64,000 bases of DNA. Origin: Argyresthia goedartella (lineage: Eukaryota; Arthropoda; Insecta; Lepidoptera; Argyresthiidae). The position numbers and the translations under genes are program-made. How positions within the stretch are numbered: position 1 is the stretch's first letter; every line of letters starts with the position of its first letter. The notes under the pieces are model-generated. The model had not been told where the DNA came from and did no database searches. It worked only from the letters and a program-made list of their open reading frames with translations. Positions 33,801 through 48,800 of the stretch are shown here, piece by piece. The stretch covers positions 12,457,579-12,521,578 of the forward strand of contig OX463816.1 of the NCBI GenBank assembly GCA_949825045.1, given 5' to 3'.

Positions 33801-36800
33801 TCTGTATTTTACAGATATTTTAATTTATTCCTAGGCATTTTAGTTATAGTAATTATTGTGCACTGCCTACCCTTTTATGATAGCAATTCCTGTAATGCCT
33901 TGTTTTGCTGGAAGAAACCTCTTTTTAGAGACAAGCTCGCCCTTGTACATGCATTTTCTTTTGATGTAACTTTTAAAATATTTGTGTGCAATATTGTGAA
34001 GGAGGTTTGTTCCTATAATTCCCTTTTTCCTGTATTTCTTTATAGTGTCTTGTCCGATGCGAGCATACAGATACCAGAGATAGTGTTTTGACATATGTAT
34101 CATGTTTGTTTCCTGTATATAGGCTATGTGAATGTTTTTGTTAGTCAATTCCGCGTCAATGTTGAGTCTTTTAGTTATTTCGGCGCATCCTCTAACCTTC
34201 CAAGTAGCAATGCGCATACGCTCGCATGTGACTTGTGGTTTAAATATGGGGCTGTTTCGTATCATCGTATATCCGGTGTTGTCTGGGATGTCTTCTGTTG
34301 ATGTTATGGTTGACCCTGAGGAGGTCATGGGTGTTGCATTAAGTATCGGCGAAAGTATGGTGTTATCAGTTTGGTTATCGGTTGCTTGATCCGTGGGTAA
34401 ATTTGGCGATTCAAGCAAGTAAACGCTGTCGTAGTGGTGTCCTGTGACGTTGAGGTTGATAGATTTCACTGCATCCGCTGGATTCTTGGGCGTGAATGTG
34501 AGCTATGGTGTATTTTGCTGGTGGATTGTTGCGTTAAGTAGAAAGTATTCGGCAGCTGGTATTATAATCTCCTCTCCAGCCCAAGTACCGTCATTGCGTA
34601 GATTTTCAGTGTTGAGTTGTTAAGGATTTCAGGCTCAGTGATTGCGAGCTTTGTTCTGTTCATCGCAGAATATGCAGTTATGTAGTAGACGGGCTTGCAT
34701 TATTGTTTTATTTTTGTGGGCTTGTCGGACCGGATAAAGTTAGAAATGGTTATGTTTTGTTTTACTGTTATTGGGTAGGTTCCTGCTTAGTTTTGTATTT
34801 AGGTATACCTATCTCCTACCTACTAGTACGGCACTGTGCCTGTGGAATAGTTTGGAGGTGGCGTAGTAATTTGAAGCGAGCGTGGTATCTGTTTATGAAA
34901 TGGTATTTAGCATTACGAAGGGGGTTACCTGCCAGATATAGAGTTCGTTTTGCCTTTTGATCTGAGTTAGGGCTATCATAATCGCAGCGATCTCACCAGG
35001 TTGTTGCTCAGCTAGTGAGACTCATTGCACTGATATCACCTACTTCAATTCACTTCATTAGTGCATATTAGTTAGGTCCGTGACTCGGGTCGAGGTTCAG
35101 TCCGTGAACAAGGCCCTAAAGATGAAGTACCCGGTTGTATCTGACCCGGCGGAGGGGGATGCATGTGTTTGTGGCGTGTGAGTGTATCTGTCGGTACGGT
35201 AAGTATCAAAGTCATTGGTCATCTTATCTTGAGTTGTGCATTTTGGGTAGGCCGGGGGAAGGTGTTTAGATTTACCGCTATCATATTATCTGTTTTTGGG
35301 GCGGGTGGAACTTGAGGGTACTTTGGTAGTCGCGCTGTATTTTGGTATGGGAAAAGTGAGATGCTGCGATGTAGATTTGACTGGTTGTTGATAGGTTGTT
35401 GATTACGTTTTGGGGCTCTATTATGTATGCGCTGTCGTAGAGGCTGTCGGAAAAGGACAAGTTGATAGTTCCGACTGAGTTATATTCTTGTTGGGGGCTA
35501 TATACGATTGATGGGCCATTTTGTTGATGGATCGCTACACTTATTACGTAGAACTCCGCGGCTGCTATGATAATTTCTTCACCTCCCCACGTGCCCTGTA
35601 TGTGGAGATTTTTTATGTACTCAGTGAAAGCTTCTGCGTTTGGTGCGTCGATCGCATGTTTGATGCGTGGATAATTGCTGTTAGCTTCCACGTATCTAGC
35701 TAAGTCGCTTTTGATGTGGGTATGGTTGAATGTCGCTCCAAACAGATGGTTGATTTGGTCTGCAATTGCATGGAACAGGCAGTTTCCATCTCTGGGCATT
35801 GGTAGAGTTTCCAATCCAAGATATTACTACAGGAGAAAGCCTCATGGTATTTTAGCTAACATGAATGTGTGTGTGTGGGTTGTTTCTAAGAGGTGTACGA
35901 CCGGTATGATGAGAGACGCTGTTTGGCTTTTTACGATCTATTTTTATTCTAATGTTTCCCGGTATTTCCAAGATGGGCTGACACCATAGAATGGGTGCCA
36001 GATGTTTGAGGGAACGTTGTGAGCCTTTTGTGCTTCGAAGCTTTTTCAATTGTTCCTAAATAGCAGTCAATTGTTTTGTCTAGTTTCTGGGAGTTTGGTG
36101 AGATGGCCTTTTTATGGCATGCACTTGTTTAGTTTTTGTTTATTGTCGGGTTTAGTATATTTGCAGTTTAGCTACATAAAAATAATTCTAGGATTGTTAA
36201 GTTTTGGGTTGGCTTATTCACTGAGTTTCAGGGTTTAGTGGATGGTTATTGTTAATAACTGTTTTGAATGGTCTTTCGAAGATGAGGAGAAAATAAATCT
36301 CGAGGAGAATTATCTCGAATTTATTTTCAGGCAAAGCAATATAAGTATATGTAGCTATAATAATGTTTTATTAGTTGATTTTGATATTGCGTAGGTAGGG
36401 AATTGTTATATCCTGCCTATGACGCACCTATAAATGTGATTATGCCTTAGTCAATAGGGGCGACCGCGGCCGCAGTAAGTGGTGGTTTATTATTGTCAGG
36501 CGGCGAGTGGTGCTGAGAGAAATAAAGTTAGAGGTAGGTAATCACTATCAATGATGTCCTAATCGGAATGATCTCACCAGGTTGGTGTGTTTAGCGGCGG
36601 TGGTGGTGGAGGCAGTAGCGTTGAGGGTGTGTTGCGTAGGCGTCGCTCGCTGCCGGCCTGTCGCTGCGTGGCTCAGACGTGCACCTGGCCTAGAATAAAT
36701 TCTAGGCCTTGCACAGATGGGATGCCTAAGAGTATCGCGCAGTTCTCTGGTTATTCATTACACTTGACCGCACTAGTATCATCACAATCACTGAAATGCG

Positions 36801-39800
36801 TGGTATTGCACAGATGGGGTGCCTAGATGGATCGCGCACATTCCCCAGGTATCCCTTACAGAAACACGCGGTATAAGCCAGCCTATAAGCCAGCCCAATA
36901 ATATTCATGCTGTTGTAGAACTAAATATAATATTTTTTTCCGTAGTTCCATCTTCAAACAAATCGAAATCTTTGTCTAATTTTGCGGGCACATGGACGTC
37001 TTCGAGGTTTTTGAAGCTTAAGCTTTTGAATTCCAAATATTTATTTCGGGCGTTGCATAAACCATCTTTCTTTGAAGAAAATTCAGGTATATGACCAATG
37101 TCATTAGGCTCAAAAACATTTGTGCTGTTGTAGATCTAAATATAATAATTTTTCCGTAGTTCCATCTTCAAACACATCGAAATCTTTGCCCAATTTTGCA
37201 GGAACATGCACGTCTTCGAGGTTTTTGAAGCTAAAGCTTTTGGCTACCATCTTTCTTTAATGAAAATTCAGGTATATCACCAATGTCATTAGGGTCGCAC
37301 TCCTTTTTTCAATTCTGAAAATGTTTTCCACCGATCCAAAATTGTGGCACACTTTTTGTTTGCAGTCATTGATGGTCATAAAAACATCATTGGCAATTTG
37401 TTTATGTGAACATGTATGGACTGAAGCTCGTGAGCCAGGACAGAAAAACAAAAAAATGATTACGTCAATAATATTCCATTGAATGACATAAAAAGACTCA
37501 GATCTTCTTTCTAGTTATAGTTTCTAAATTACATGCGCTTTAAGAAGTATGATATCAGATAAAATATTTTAATAATAAAATACAAGTGGCTGTGCTTATA
37601 TGAATCGCGATTGTGATAATTATCTTTAAACATAAATTGATTTTATAACCGTGTTACCACAAAAAGTATTTAACAGCATTTAACGTCAAAACAAATGTCA
37701 AATCCCATACGTTTTTGTTTTAAAACAAGTGTTGAGCAGCAGTTTATTTTTTGTAAGGCCCTTAATGTCTGGGCATGGTCCTAAATAAGTGAAAGGTTCT
37801 AAATATACCAGAAAAAGCCAATTCGTATATAAATGGTTATTTGGATATGTGGTAATATCAAGAAGAGGTAATTATGAGCAGTGGTCAAATTCTTGAAATC
37901 AAGAAATGGACATTTCAAGAAGTTGTCTCTTTTAATTGTCTTCCTAAACCGCCGAATGGATACTATCAAGTGGCACGATTGCGACAAGCGAATTCAACCC
38001 CGAACCATTCAGTAGAACCGGCAGTAACCATGTCATACTGACTGATATTTATCAGCTTTCACAATTATTCAAAGTTGATGTCTGTTCTGCTGAATGGTTC
38101 CCCAGTAAGGAGTCAGTCAGGCAGGATCATGAGTGCAGCAACCATGTGATGGGTAAAGCTTAAAACCGGCTCATAAAATTAAATGCGTTCACACTATTTT
38201 GTATCGATGCTGTTGATATTTGAAGAGTTACTAGTTAGATTATTTGGCTGATAAAGCATACTACTCTGTAGGTGAATATTTAGCATAGTGTTGACATGTT
38301 ATATCTACTAAACTATTGCCATTGACATCTTTTTTAATTTTTTTAATCACCTTTTACTAAATACAATTTTACATATGACATACAATAATAATATATTTGA
38401 CATTTTTTTTTTTTGACATCATTGTAATATTGTAATGGTTTAATGTATTGTTTGTTGCCTATATTTTTTAACTCACCTGTTGTTTATTTGGTTATTTGTA
38501 TTATTTGTACGCCTCGCGGCTGGACGTAAGGACAAAACATACTATGTAACATCTACTTTAAACTACGTACCACAATAAAATATCTGATTTCTGATTTCTG
38601 ATTTCTACTTTATCTAGGAACAATGGTGGATGTCGATTTATCTGACTCAGATCAAGCTGTAAAAATCCATTGTTATCGGAACTGAAACAACTACGACTTG
38701 ACTTGATATATCTTCGTCATCTTTATGACTGTATTTTGTCATCACTTACTTGTCAGTCTTCCTGATAAGTGTGTGATGACAAATACATCAGAATGCGGAA
38801 TATCAATAATTAGGAAAAAATAAAAACACGAAGAATGTCTTTAAGAATTCGAAAAATTTCACACATGGCCAATTAAGAATTCGGAATTTATCGTCGGCAC
38901 CGTTTTCCGTCTACATGTGAATCGGTTTTTATATATAATGGTACTTACTTTCGTCTCTTAATGTGAATCTGCCCATTTGGGCAAACTTCTTGAATGGTTC
39001 TAAGCAGATGATGCCGGCGCACTCTATCCTCATGATGGCGACTTGGTCCTGTTTCACGAAGCGCGGCCGCGTCTTTGACTTGTCCCCGGTTTTCTTGTCC
39101 ACCAAACAAATTAGTGCCTGAAGGAGAATGAGATTATTGTATGAGGGTTTAGTCAATTTGCATGACAGCTAGATAAGTGATTCAATATTGTTTTATCCTT
39201 ATCATGTATTTCTTGCCATTTCATCATTTTTAACTGAATAAGACGGCTGGTACGTGGTATAAAGAAGATAGAAGAACCCGGTAATATTCCAGTGGAGGAA
39301 AAACGCTTTCTGACAAAACCTATCGTAAAATATTTCCTTATGGCCGAAATTTAGATATTATTAGGATCATGCATATTTTCATAAAATTATAAATTCTTTA
39401 TTCTCTGTAAATATTAACATGTTATTAACAATAATTATATTTTAATTACTTTGAGCAGTTTAGTTTGTATTGGTAATACTCCGAACGAAACAAACGCTAT
39501 TTAATGTTTTATTTTTATATTTTACATCCGCCTGATAGACCAGTCTTTCGACCATACAGCCAATCCTTATATTTTTTCCTTAGATTCGTGGTTATTTTAT
39601 TTTTATTCGACTTCGGCGAAGCATAAAAGGAGGTTTAATATTATTTGTCATGGACAACAAATTTTCAGAGCACAAGTTTTACTTAGATGACGGGTTCTGT
39701 GCTACAAAAGTATTTTTTTCTCAGTAATCTAAACGTTTTGACGAAGTCCTGGGGTTATACATGATTAAATTTATAATCTTCATCACTGACGCTAGCGCCG

Positions 39801-42800
39801 TTTTTTAACAAGTCTGCTTCATATGGAGATGAGTTTAGACGCTCTATTGTGAGTAAGGGTACCTAGGTGGGTGATGAATGTATCGAAAGTCCGAGCTACA
39901 TCAGCATTAGATTTAATAATATCAACTACCTTTAAGCAGAAACTTTTTTATGTTTCACGGTTTATTATTTCCCAAACCGTTTTTATTCTATTGTTTCAAC
40001 TTTGAATTTTTCTATTAAAGTTTAAAGATATTGCATTTCTACAGACCAACTCTAGTTTTGGAATATTTACTAACATACCTAGTCTTGAAAATTTCTATCA
40101 AAGTCATAGGTTTCTAGATTTTAGTCATTCAAGATAACTCTACTCTTACGAATTCCAAAAGTTTGCTAAGTCTTTGAATTTTGATTTACCGTTGTTGTCA
40201 CTGACTTTCTTTGGTTTAAAAACTATTTGAATTATGTTTGAATAATGTTGAGGAATTCTTAATACATTTTGTTCGGGTTCTGTTCACAGAAGTCCGGGAC
40301 TGGAAAATTCATATCTAGGTATAGGATACTTATTTGATGTTTATTTTGATATAACTATTGATTACCTTTACAGTGACTTCTTCGGCTGCGCAATGGATGT
40401 GCATAACAGCTGAGTATCCTGCGCAGATTATGGACTTATGCTCTAAGATGACCACTTGAGCATCGAATACCTGTCGAAAGAGAAAACACTGTATTAGTAT
40501 TTTAAGCTTGCAACCACCTACTATTCCACATTTAAGCAGAATTCAAGAAATCCAGAGTAAGCTGCTTGTAACTTTAACGAGACCACAGTTCTAGTGATGT
40601 TAAAAATGGCTTCTTAACCCTTCACTGCACACTAACCCATATATGGTTTCATAGGTTATGAAATTTATTACCAAGCTATAAGTTTGAAAATCGCGATCGC
40701 GATTTTGGGTCAGGCCATGCATTAAGGGGTTAAAGGGAAAATCTAGACACCAACCAGGTCAACTTCTCTGAAAAGGTGCTGGATGATATGGATGCAGGTG
40801 GTCAAGTCGATGCATCTATACTGACTATAGACTATAGAACACTTGATCGAATTGACCACCGCATTCTTCTTCAAAAGATTTTCGACATCGGAATTAGGGG
40901 CACCTTGTTCATATGGTTTATATCATATGTTAAGAATAGATACGAAACAATGGCACTAAATGGTTTCTCATCTCGGCTCATACTTGTCCCTTCCGGAGTT
41001 GCACAAGGATCAGTTCTAGAACCTTAACTTTTCATTTTCTTTATCTCAGATATAAACAAATGCTCCCAATCACTGATATTCGCTGATGATATGAAAAAAT
41101 TTCGCCAAATATTGGGTGCTTACCTATGTAATGGGCGACATTTTCTTACAGATTCAGGAGGTCATAATTCATGTAATTGAATAGCTATTTCCATTATTTT
41201 TTTATTGTTGAAAAGGTAATTTCAAATATTTATATGTACATATTAAATTTTCAGTTTGATAACTAAAATTTAATCTTCAAAATCAGTTCCGTCTTAAATG
41301 AGGTGAGATTCGTAATATATTTTTGGAGCTGGCACTTTTAAAAAATTAAATCTTTGCTGATAGCTAAATATTGTCTCATTCATACACCCAATGTTTTAAA
41401 AAAATAGGATTTCTCATTCCTAAAAAAAATGTACTGAAAATTTATTTTTCTTCAATTTCTCCACACAAAACGCTGATTTCTTAGGTAAGCACCTAATAAA
41501 AGACCCTGATGAATCAAAACTTCTTCAGGATGATCTAGTTCCGACTTAACCGCTACTGTAAAGAAAATAAATTAGATTTGAATCTTGATAAATGTCAGTG
41601 TATGAGTAAATGAAATGTCATTTACTCGTAAGCCACACCCTTTCCTCTTTAATTATAATATTGACGGTATATCATTGGACCGAGTCAATGAAATAAAAGA
41701 CCTGGAAATCTTCGAAGTTCATTCTAGATAAACATAACATCTATTACATCGAAAGCATCTAAACCTCTGGGTAAAAGTAAAAGTTAGACTCGCAAGTAGA
41801 CATCAAAGGAAGACTTATCGGTTATGACGAAGATAGCTACCGAATTAGGATAACTGATAGAAAGAGAAACACGCTAATCCGTTCTGGTGACGTAACGTTT
41901 GATGAGAAACCGTTACCTAATAGTGATGATAATCCGCCATGTGTAAATAATGACGCTATTACGAGGGAGTACACACTGAGACTGCCGAAGGATAACGCTG
42001 TCTGCAACGAGGGACCAGCTTCACATCTTGACGTCCATCATGACATGTAAATCAATCAACAAGCTCTAACGATCCTGAACGCGTTGTTGACGGAGAAAAC
42101 TTGGAATCTCAAATAGTCCAAGAAGACCACTTTATAAATCCGAAATTCATCGAGAGAACTTGGAACCTCAAATAGTCCAAGAAGACCGCAACGATGAGTT
42201 CGAAAACTATCGAGCGGATATGGCACCTGAAGCAGTCGGCGAAGGTCATGGTCATGAATCGAAGTCACATCATGATGACACTGATGACTCAGTGGCGGCT
42301 TTGGCCCTCAATACTTACTGAGGCGCCGCGCCGCCCGGCCGCCGAGAAAAAATGGCCAAGTGCGGGTCATACTTGCGGACTTAGGGCTCCGTACTATGGA
42401 AAGTTTAAGATATTAAAAATAAACGTTCTATTTTCGCCGATCTTAACGTCTAATAACTTAAGTGACGATGTATGTGTAAGTGTATAGTCAGCATACTTAT
42501 TAGATAAAAATCTCTCAGTCAGACATTTAGTCATTCATATCCATTAAATGAAAATGTATATTTATGACGGCTCAAAAGAACGCACGGCCAGCAATAATTT
42601 TTTTGCAAGTAGGTACTCCCGCATAGCCAAATATAACGATCATACCACGAGCTTTGAAATGAACGGACGAACGTTTTCCTACCATTCTTTAAGTAATTTT
42701 TATACAATTTTTTTAATTCAGGACAGGGGCGGAAACACGTTTTAATGATATCAGATTTTTCCGATTCATTGCGAATGCAAACGGGGTTATTAGTAATAAA

Positions 42801-45800
42801 GCTACAATATCAAATCTTGGGTACATGACAAATTACGCACGAACTGCCGCGAGACTGGCCTACCTACAAATTATAAGAATAAAAACGCGTCAATAGCTAG
42901 CCGTGTCCGGTCCGCGACTGATGGCGATTCTGGCGTAGCACCGAACCGTCTCGGTTGGGGGTTCAGGACTCGTCGGTGTGACATGTCTTCTCACTCTACC
43001 CAATACAACGAATATATCTCCTTCCTTCGTTAGGCGCTCGACTGAAGGCGCCTCTCTGCCCCTCGTACCAAGATAATGATTAACCCGGACTCATCAAAAA
43101 ACGATTCTGATACAAGGTAATAGGAATCTCCTAATTCGTCCCGTTAAATTTGTAAAATCTCTGTTGCTTAATGCTATAGAGGCGAGACAATTTTAAAACA
43201 TCCAGCCTCACGGCGGCGTGAGTTACAGCAGTCCAAATAGGCAAAGTAAATTGTGTGGTATGGCTACGTACAGAAGGTCGCGCCGCGGGTGGTAAAATAA
43301 AAATGGTTTTCGGTGCAGCGATGATCGCGGGAATTTCGGCAGGATATCCAATTTTGAAGTAGGCTAGTTTTTATACTATAGATTAATTAATAAAAAAATA
43401 TTGTACCGTACACTAAGTGTATTTATGTATTTGTATTTTGATGTAGGTGGTAGGTAGGGTGCATAGTGAGAGGTGAGGCGCAGCCTAAGTTGCCTCCCCT
43501 GGAAAACCGCCACTGTGATGACTCTGTAGATGAATATTATGACGCAAAACCGTCAAGTTACAATTTACGCAACCGCAGCAAAATACGAAAACCTGCACGA
43601 CTGGACGACTACGTGTGCGTTACACAAACATATCCGTCGAATTTTGCTGATCTAATGAATGTCGTCTCGTAGTCTATGTCGAATGGACAAAAGCGATGGA
43701 AAGTGAAAAGAAGTCACTAGAGGAACACAAAGTGTGGACGGCCTGTGATCTGCCAAAAGGAATCCAGACGGCTCCATCGAAAGATACAAAGCACGGCTAG
43801 TTGTGAAGGGCTTTAAACAAAGAAAAGGATCAGACCTCCAGCCCTGTCGCACGTCAAGCAACCATCAGAGAGGAATTGAGTGTCAGCGCACAAGGAAATG
43901 TGTGCTTCGTCCAATTTGATGTTGTTACAGCGTTTCTCAACGGAAAGCTTGAAGAGAAAATGAAAATTTATATGCAGCAACCTGATGGATTTGACGATGG
44001 AACATCTAAAGTTTGGAACCTAATAGAAGCCTATATGGCTTAAAGCAAGCCCCCAGATGTTGGAACTCTTTTGAAATGGTTTTTAAGCAGTGCGAGGCTG
44101 AATGTTGCATATGCACCAAAGAAATAGATGACGATAAACTATTAAACACCTTGTACGTGGATGATGGAATAGTGGCAGCAACCAAAGAAGAGTTGGCTTA
44201 TTCTTTTTTTAAGTATTTGAGGAAACGATTGCAGACCACGACGAAACCTGTGTCGTACTATTTATGATTACAAATCTTTAGAAAAGAGGATGGATTCATC
44301 TTTGTAAGTCAAGAAGCACAGAAAGTCCTGTAACGTTTCGGAATGGCAGAATGTAACCCAGTTCCGACGCCAATAGAAAAGAGGAAACATCTCTTTCAGG
44401 TAAAAGCCCAAGCTGAAAGGGGGAAAACTTTCCATATAGAGAGGCCGTCGACGCCTTGGTTTATTTGATGGTTGGGACACGTCCAGATTTTGCCCATGCC
44501 GTGGGTGTCGCTTTCCGGAAATTGGAATCACCCTCCAAGACTGGCTTAGGGTTAAGAGGATACTGCGTTATGTGAAAGGTGCGTGCTCTTTTGGAATCAA
44601 ATATAAAATGCAGGAATCCGCGGTACTTGAAGCCTTTAGCGATGCAGACCATGGGGGAGATTCCATGACACAAGCCGGTCTACTACTGGCGTCGCATGCT
44701 GCTATGCAGGAGGCGTGATATCTTAGCTCAGCCAGCGACAAGCTTTTTTTTTCTAGCCCGAATAATGCAGGAACTGACAAAACTGTAGTACACTCCGGCG
44801 CTGTTTGTGGACAATGATGCAGCTGTACGTCTAGCTCACAACCCGGAATTTCACAAGCGCACAATACAAATTCGCATCCGTCACTTTTATGTGAGGGAAA
44901 AAGTTGGTGAAGGTGCAATCAAAGTGAAGAGGATCGGCACAACAGATCAAGTAGCTGACATTTTTACAAAAGGACTGCCGCGGTCTTGATTCTCATCTCT
45001 TTGTAATGTCCTTGGCATTAAAGAGTGTTGAATAAGGGAAGGTGTTAAAGTAGTTTTATACATATATAGCCATTCAAACTCTATGACTGTTGAATTTGTA
45101 AAAGAAATACTGTTCTTCTTGTCACTGTCTTGTCTTCCGTCTGTCACGATTGAAAATAAAACAATGTATATTTTCAAGTGATTATTTATTGCTATAAAGT
45201 TGATAAGAATCTCCATTAGTCCATAAGGAACTACCTTGGACACCAGTGCGTACGTAATCTTTAATAAGAGCAAGGGGGTGGGGAAGGGCAGATCGGGGGT
45301 TCATCATAGCAAGCTCATGGTGCGAGCTCTGAGTCCGGAGCAAGCAGACCCCAAACCAAAATAATGAGGTCTGATTATCAGATGTTTCCAAGCGGGGAGA
45401 AATTGAAGGGACCGCACAAAAGACCCAGCAATCATTTTGGCGGTTGGTGACGACTTCTGGTTTTGACCACTTCTGGATTTCACAAACACGAGAGCCGTCG
45501 GCACCGGAGAAGTAATCGCGGCGCTTAGAGACTCGAAGAAAAGCAAATCCCCGGGAGTAGAAGGAATACTTCCTGAGTACTTACAACACCTTTGCACCCG
45601 GGCGATTTCATGGCTTTGCTGCTTTTTTACACATGTAATTGATCCGTCTAAATTATCCAACATGTGGAAAAAGCAAACATGATAGCCCTACCCTAACCTG
45701 GTAAACAAACTGACGATCCTAAGAACTACCGACCGATCTACCTTCTCTGCACTTTGTACAAACTCTTCGAGGGAGTCCTACTTACGCGTATCACCCCAGA

Positions 45801-48800
45801 TATTGAGGATGCGCTCCCAATTGAACAGACGGGATTCCGGCAGAACCGTAGCTGTTGCGATCACGTCCTCTCTCTGACAACACACAGCGAGAAAGGCTTT
45901 CAAAAGCAACAAAACTGCTGCCGTCTTCGTCGATTTGAGCTCCGCATTTGATACCATCTGGAAACAAGGCCTAATCCTCAAACTAACCAGAATACTCCGC
46001 TGCCTGCATCTCCACCGCCTCTTCGACGCCCTCCTAACAAACTGGGTAGTTCAAATGTGCCTGAACGGGGTCAAGAGCAAATCAAAGACTCACCACCGGC
46101 GTCCCACCAGGCTCAGTACCAGCCCCAACACTTTTTAACGTATACCTAAGCGACCTCCTGAAAACAAATGGCCGGTTCTTTATGTACGCCGACGACATCG
46201 CCGTAACAGCCCAAGCGCGAACTCTCGGTCAGACCGAGGAAAAGCTGCAGGGAGGCGCAGCCATACCCGAGGACTACATCACTGGGGCCTGAAGCCAAAT
46301 CCCAGTAAGACGGTCTCCAGCATATTTTACCTCAACAACTTGCAGGTTAATGACACCTTCTCCATACGCTTCTGCAACGAGACCGCCGGACACGATCCCT
46401 TCCTGGTCTACCTCCGCACCACCCTAGACCGCACCTTCACATACAAAAGGCTCCTGTGTAGACTAAAGATGCATTTCTCGAGCAGAAACATCCTACTACA
46501 CAAGCTCGCTTCAACAACATGGGGATTTCGCGCGCGAACCCTGCAAACATCTGCACTGGCGCTGGTGTACAGCACCGCTGATTATTGCTCACCGGCATGG
46601 GATGCAGCCACCACAAGAACACCGTGGACGTCGAACTGAACTCCATTATGCGGCTCGTCTCAGGAGCGGTAATGCCCACCCACACAGCCTAGCTGCCCGT
46701 GCTTAGCAACACCATACCTCCTGATCTACGTAAAGAAAGAGCCGTCAAGTCTCAGTTCCGACGGAATAAAAGTGAATCCGCGCCTCCACATCAACGAGGA
46801 CCTCCAAGCGACAAGCTCTAATCTTCGCCTCAAATGTCGGGGGCAATCCGAAGGATTGATCGCATCTCCAATCTCCGAAGGAATCACGTCAGCATCCGAG
46901 AAATGGGCGGAGAGATGGATATCCACCCCCGCTCCAAAGGCGCACTCGGCCACACGGCTTCAACCTCCCACGCAACTGCTGGACCAAGCTGAACCGACTC
47001 CGGACTGGCCAGGGCCGCCGCGCCGAACTAATGTACAAGTGAGGGTTTAGAGACAATCCTTTCTGCTCCTATGGAGCCATTTAGAGCATGGCCCACCTCA
47101 CAGACTACTGTCCTATGTAGTCGATTGAGGGCGGACTGCTAAAAGTCAACTCCGCTGACGAAGAGGCTATCCGATGGCTGCTCAGGCTGCCGCCTTTGTG
47201 ATTTGTGACGAGTACGGTGGCGATCAAACGCTAAATTTAAAAACCATATAATAATAATAATCAAACAAGCCAACATCCAACATAGCTCCTCTGGTGCAGC
47301 GGCGCTTCGGAGAAATCTCGAGAACACCCGAAGACGATCGCACTTATACAAGAGCCAGTAATTCACCCATTGTCAAGTGTCCTTAAGAATCAATTGACCA
47401 ATGTATCTAGTCTTCAGTATGTACTTGGCGCTCTTTAAATAAATGTCACCTTATATTTACATTCATTCAAACATATTTGAAGATGATACTGCCTCCAAGT
47501 CCTCATTCTCGTGATGGAATGAGGACTTAGAGACAGTACTGAAGCTCAGGAACCAGAAATAGTAAGGCAGACGTGTTTGGACTCAATTAGTCAAAGGCGA
47601 TGAGCTGGTTTCGCAAACTTGGTGTAATGAGCTGGTGATGGAATGAGGACTTGGAGTACTAGTACTGTAACAGAATGAATTAGGTCTAGCAGACTTCAAA
47701 AACACAAAACTATTCATAAATAAGTATACCCATAAATTTACTAACTACTAACAGGCCTTTGTACACTAAACCAACACTTGAAAATTATATGTGCAACAGG
47801 CAGCCTAGGGGGTGTACGGAAGTGGATGAAACAGTAGAGCACATGCACAATAGAAACCAGGAAGGCTACCCTGGGAGATATAACATCCACCCACGAGCTC
47901 CTAGAACACCCAGGCCTCCGACTCTAGCTGGTGCAGAAGTTGGGATGGCTGAATTAGATGTACAGGCGAAGGGGAAGAGCAGAAAACTCAAGAGAGCCAG
48001 GTGCAGGCGCTACAACCACCTTATAGAGGAAATAGACTTATAATAGAAAAAACATGTTTAAAGGCGAGCTTATCTACAACCACCTTATAGAGGAAATAGA
48101 CTTATAATAGAAAAAAACATGTTTAAAGGCGAGCTTATCTCTAACAAGAGATTTATTCCAGCAAACCGTGATGGTAGGAAAGGTGATGGTTGACCGGGAG
48201 AAGACCCGCTTTATGACGTGTTTGAACTCAAAAAAGTATTAGCGTTTGACATTGGTTTTGGGATTAAACTATATTTTTTTTTTTGTAGTAAGACGAAATA
48301 CGTTCGTCTTCTCCTCGGCCGGACCCCAGGACTTCGAGATTGATTGCTGGGGTGATGACTTGGTGATTGTTCATAGTATCATTTTTCAGGAATGGTCTTG
48401 AAGAACCAACTAAAGAGTGTGAACAACTTACTCGGCCGGTGGTGATGGGTTCTGCGGCGTCGCAGAGCACGAAGCCCGGCGACACATCCTCTTCCTCGAT
48501 GCCTTTGAGCTTCACCTTGACGTTCTCGCCTGGACCGATGGACGTCACCTCGATGTCGTCCGACCACAGCTGGTCGACCGTCACTTGCATCTGCAACACG
48601 CACACACACACATTGCACACTCTAACATATTCAAACTGTTCAATGTTTATTGATAGCATGGCGCTGCCATACCAACAAATTGAGTATAAGTCACTGTGGT
48701 TGGTTTCCAAGAGATGGTAACAGAATAATTAGGTACTTTAAAAACGAAAAACACGCATGTATTTGTCACATTAAAACAAATCAAACGAGTCCAAACTCGA

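Larger units (their letters stand above)
32540..36010 (-). mobile_element. LINE(s) with OTU-protease segment (minus strand, decayed)
   Basis: Two OTU-type segments lie here. The better one is at 35814-35281. A shorter one at about 34660-34400 leads directly into [19 protein letters not shown] and [10 protein letters not shown], the start of an apurinic endonuclease domain. The order OTU then endonuclease is known for a few non-LTR families (Dualen/RandI comes to mind). The 3' part (32.5-33.7 kb) is too worn to classify. Many stops and frame changes. Confidence 0.6.
41770..45180 (+). mobile_element. Copia element D (plus strand), interrupted by a hAT element
   Basis: The integrase C-terminus is seen at 41790-42290 ([16 protein letters not shown], then [12 protein letters not shown]). 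The linker resumes at 43516 ([19 protein letters not shown]), then reverse transcriptase ([63 protein letters not shown]). RNase H ends at 44989 ([35 protein letters not shown]). A likely 3' LTR start, AAGGGAAGG/TGTTAAAG, lies at about 45042. YVDD is intact, but frames shift repeatedly. Confidence 0.8.

Noticed and set aside
33768..34389. Hydrophobic + strand frames resembling membrane proteins
   Set aside because: Antisense of the LINE fragment whose minus strand carries OTU and endonuclease motifs.
36587..36826. Gly-rich 79-aa + strand frame
   Set aside because: The Gly run comes from a (GGT)n simple stretch; the rest has no similarity or splice context, and it lies inside eRF3 intron 11.
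48367..48720. 117-aa + strand frame
   Set aside because: Antisense of eRF3 exon 9 and its flanks.
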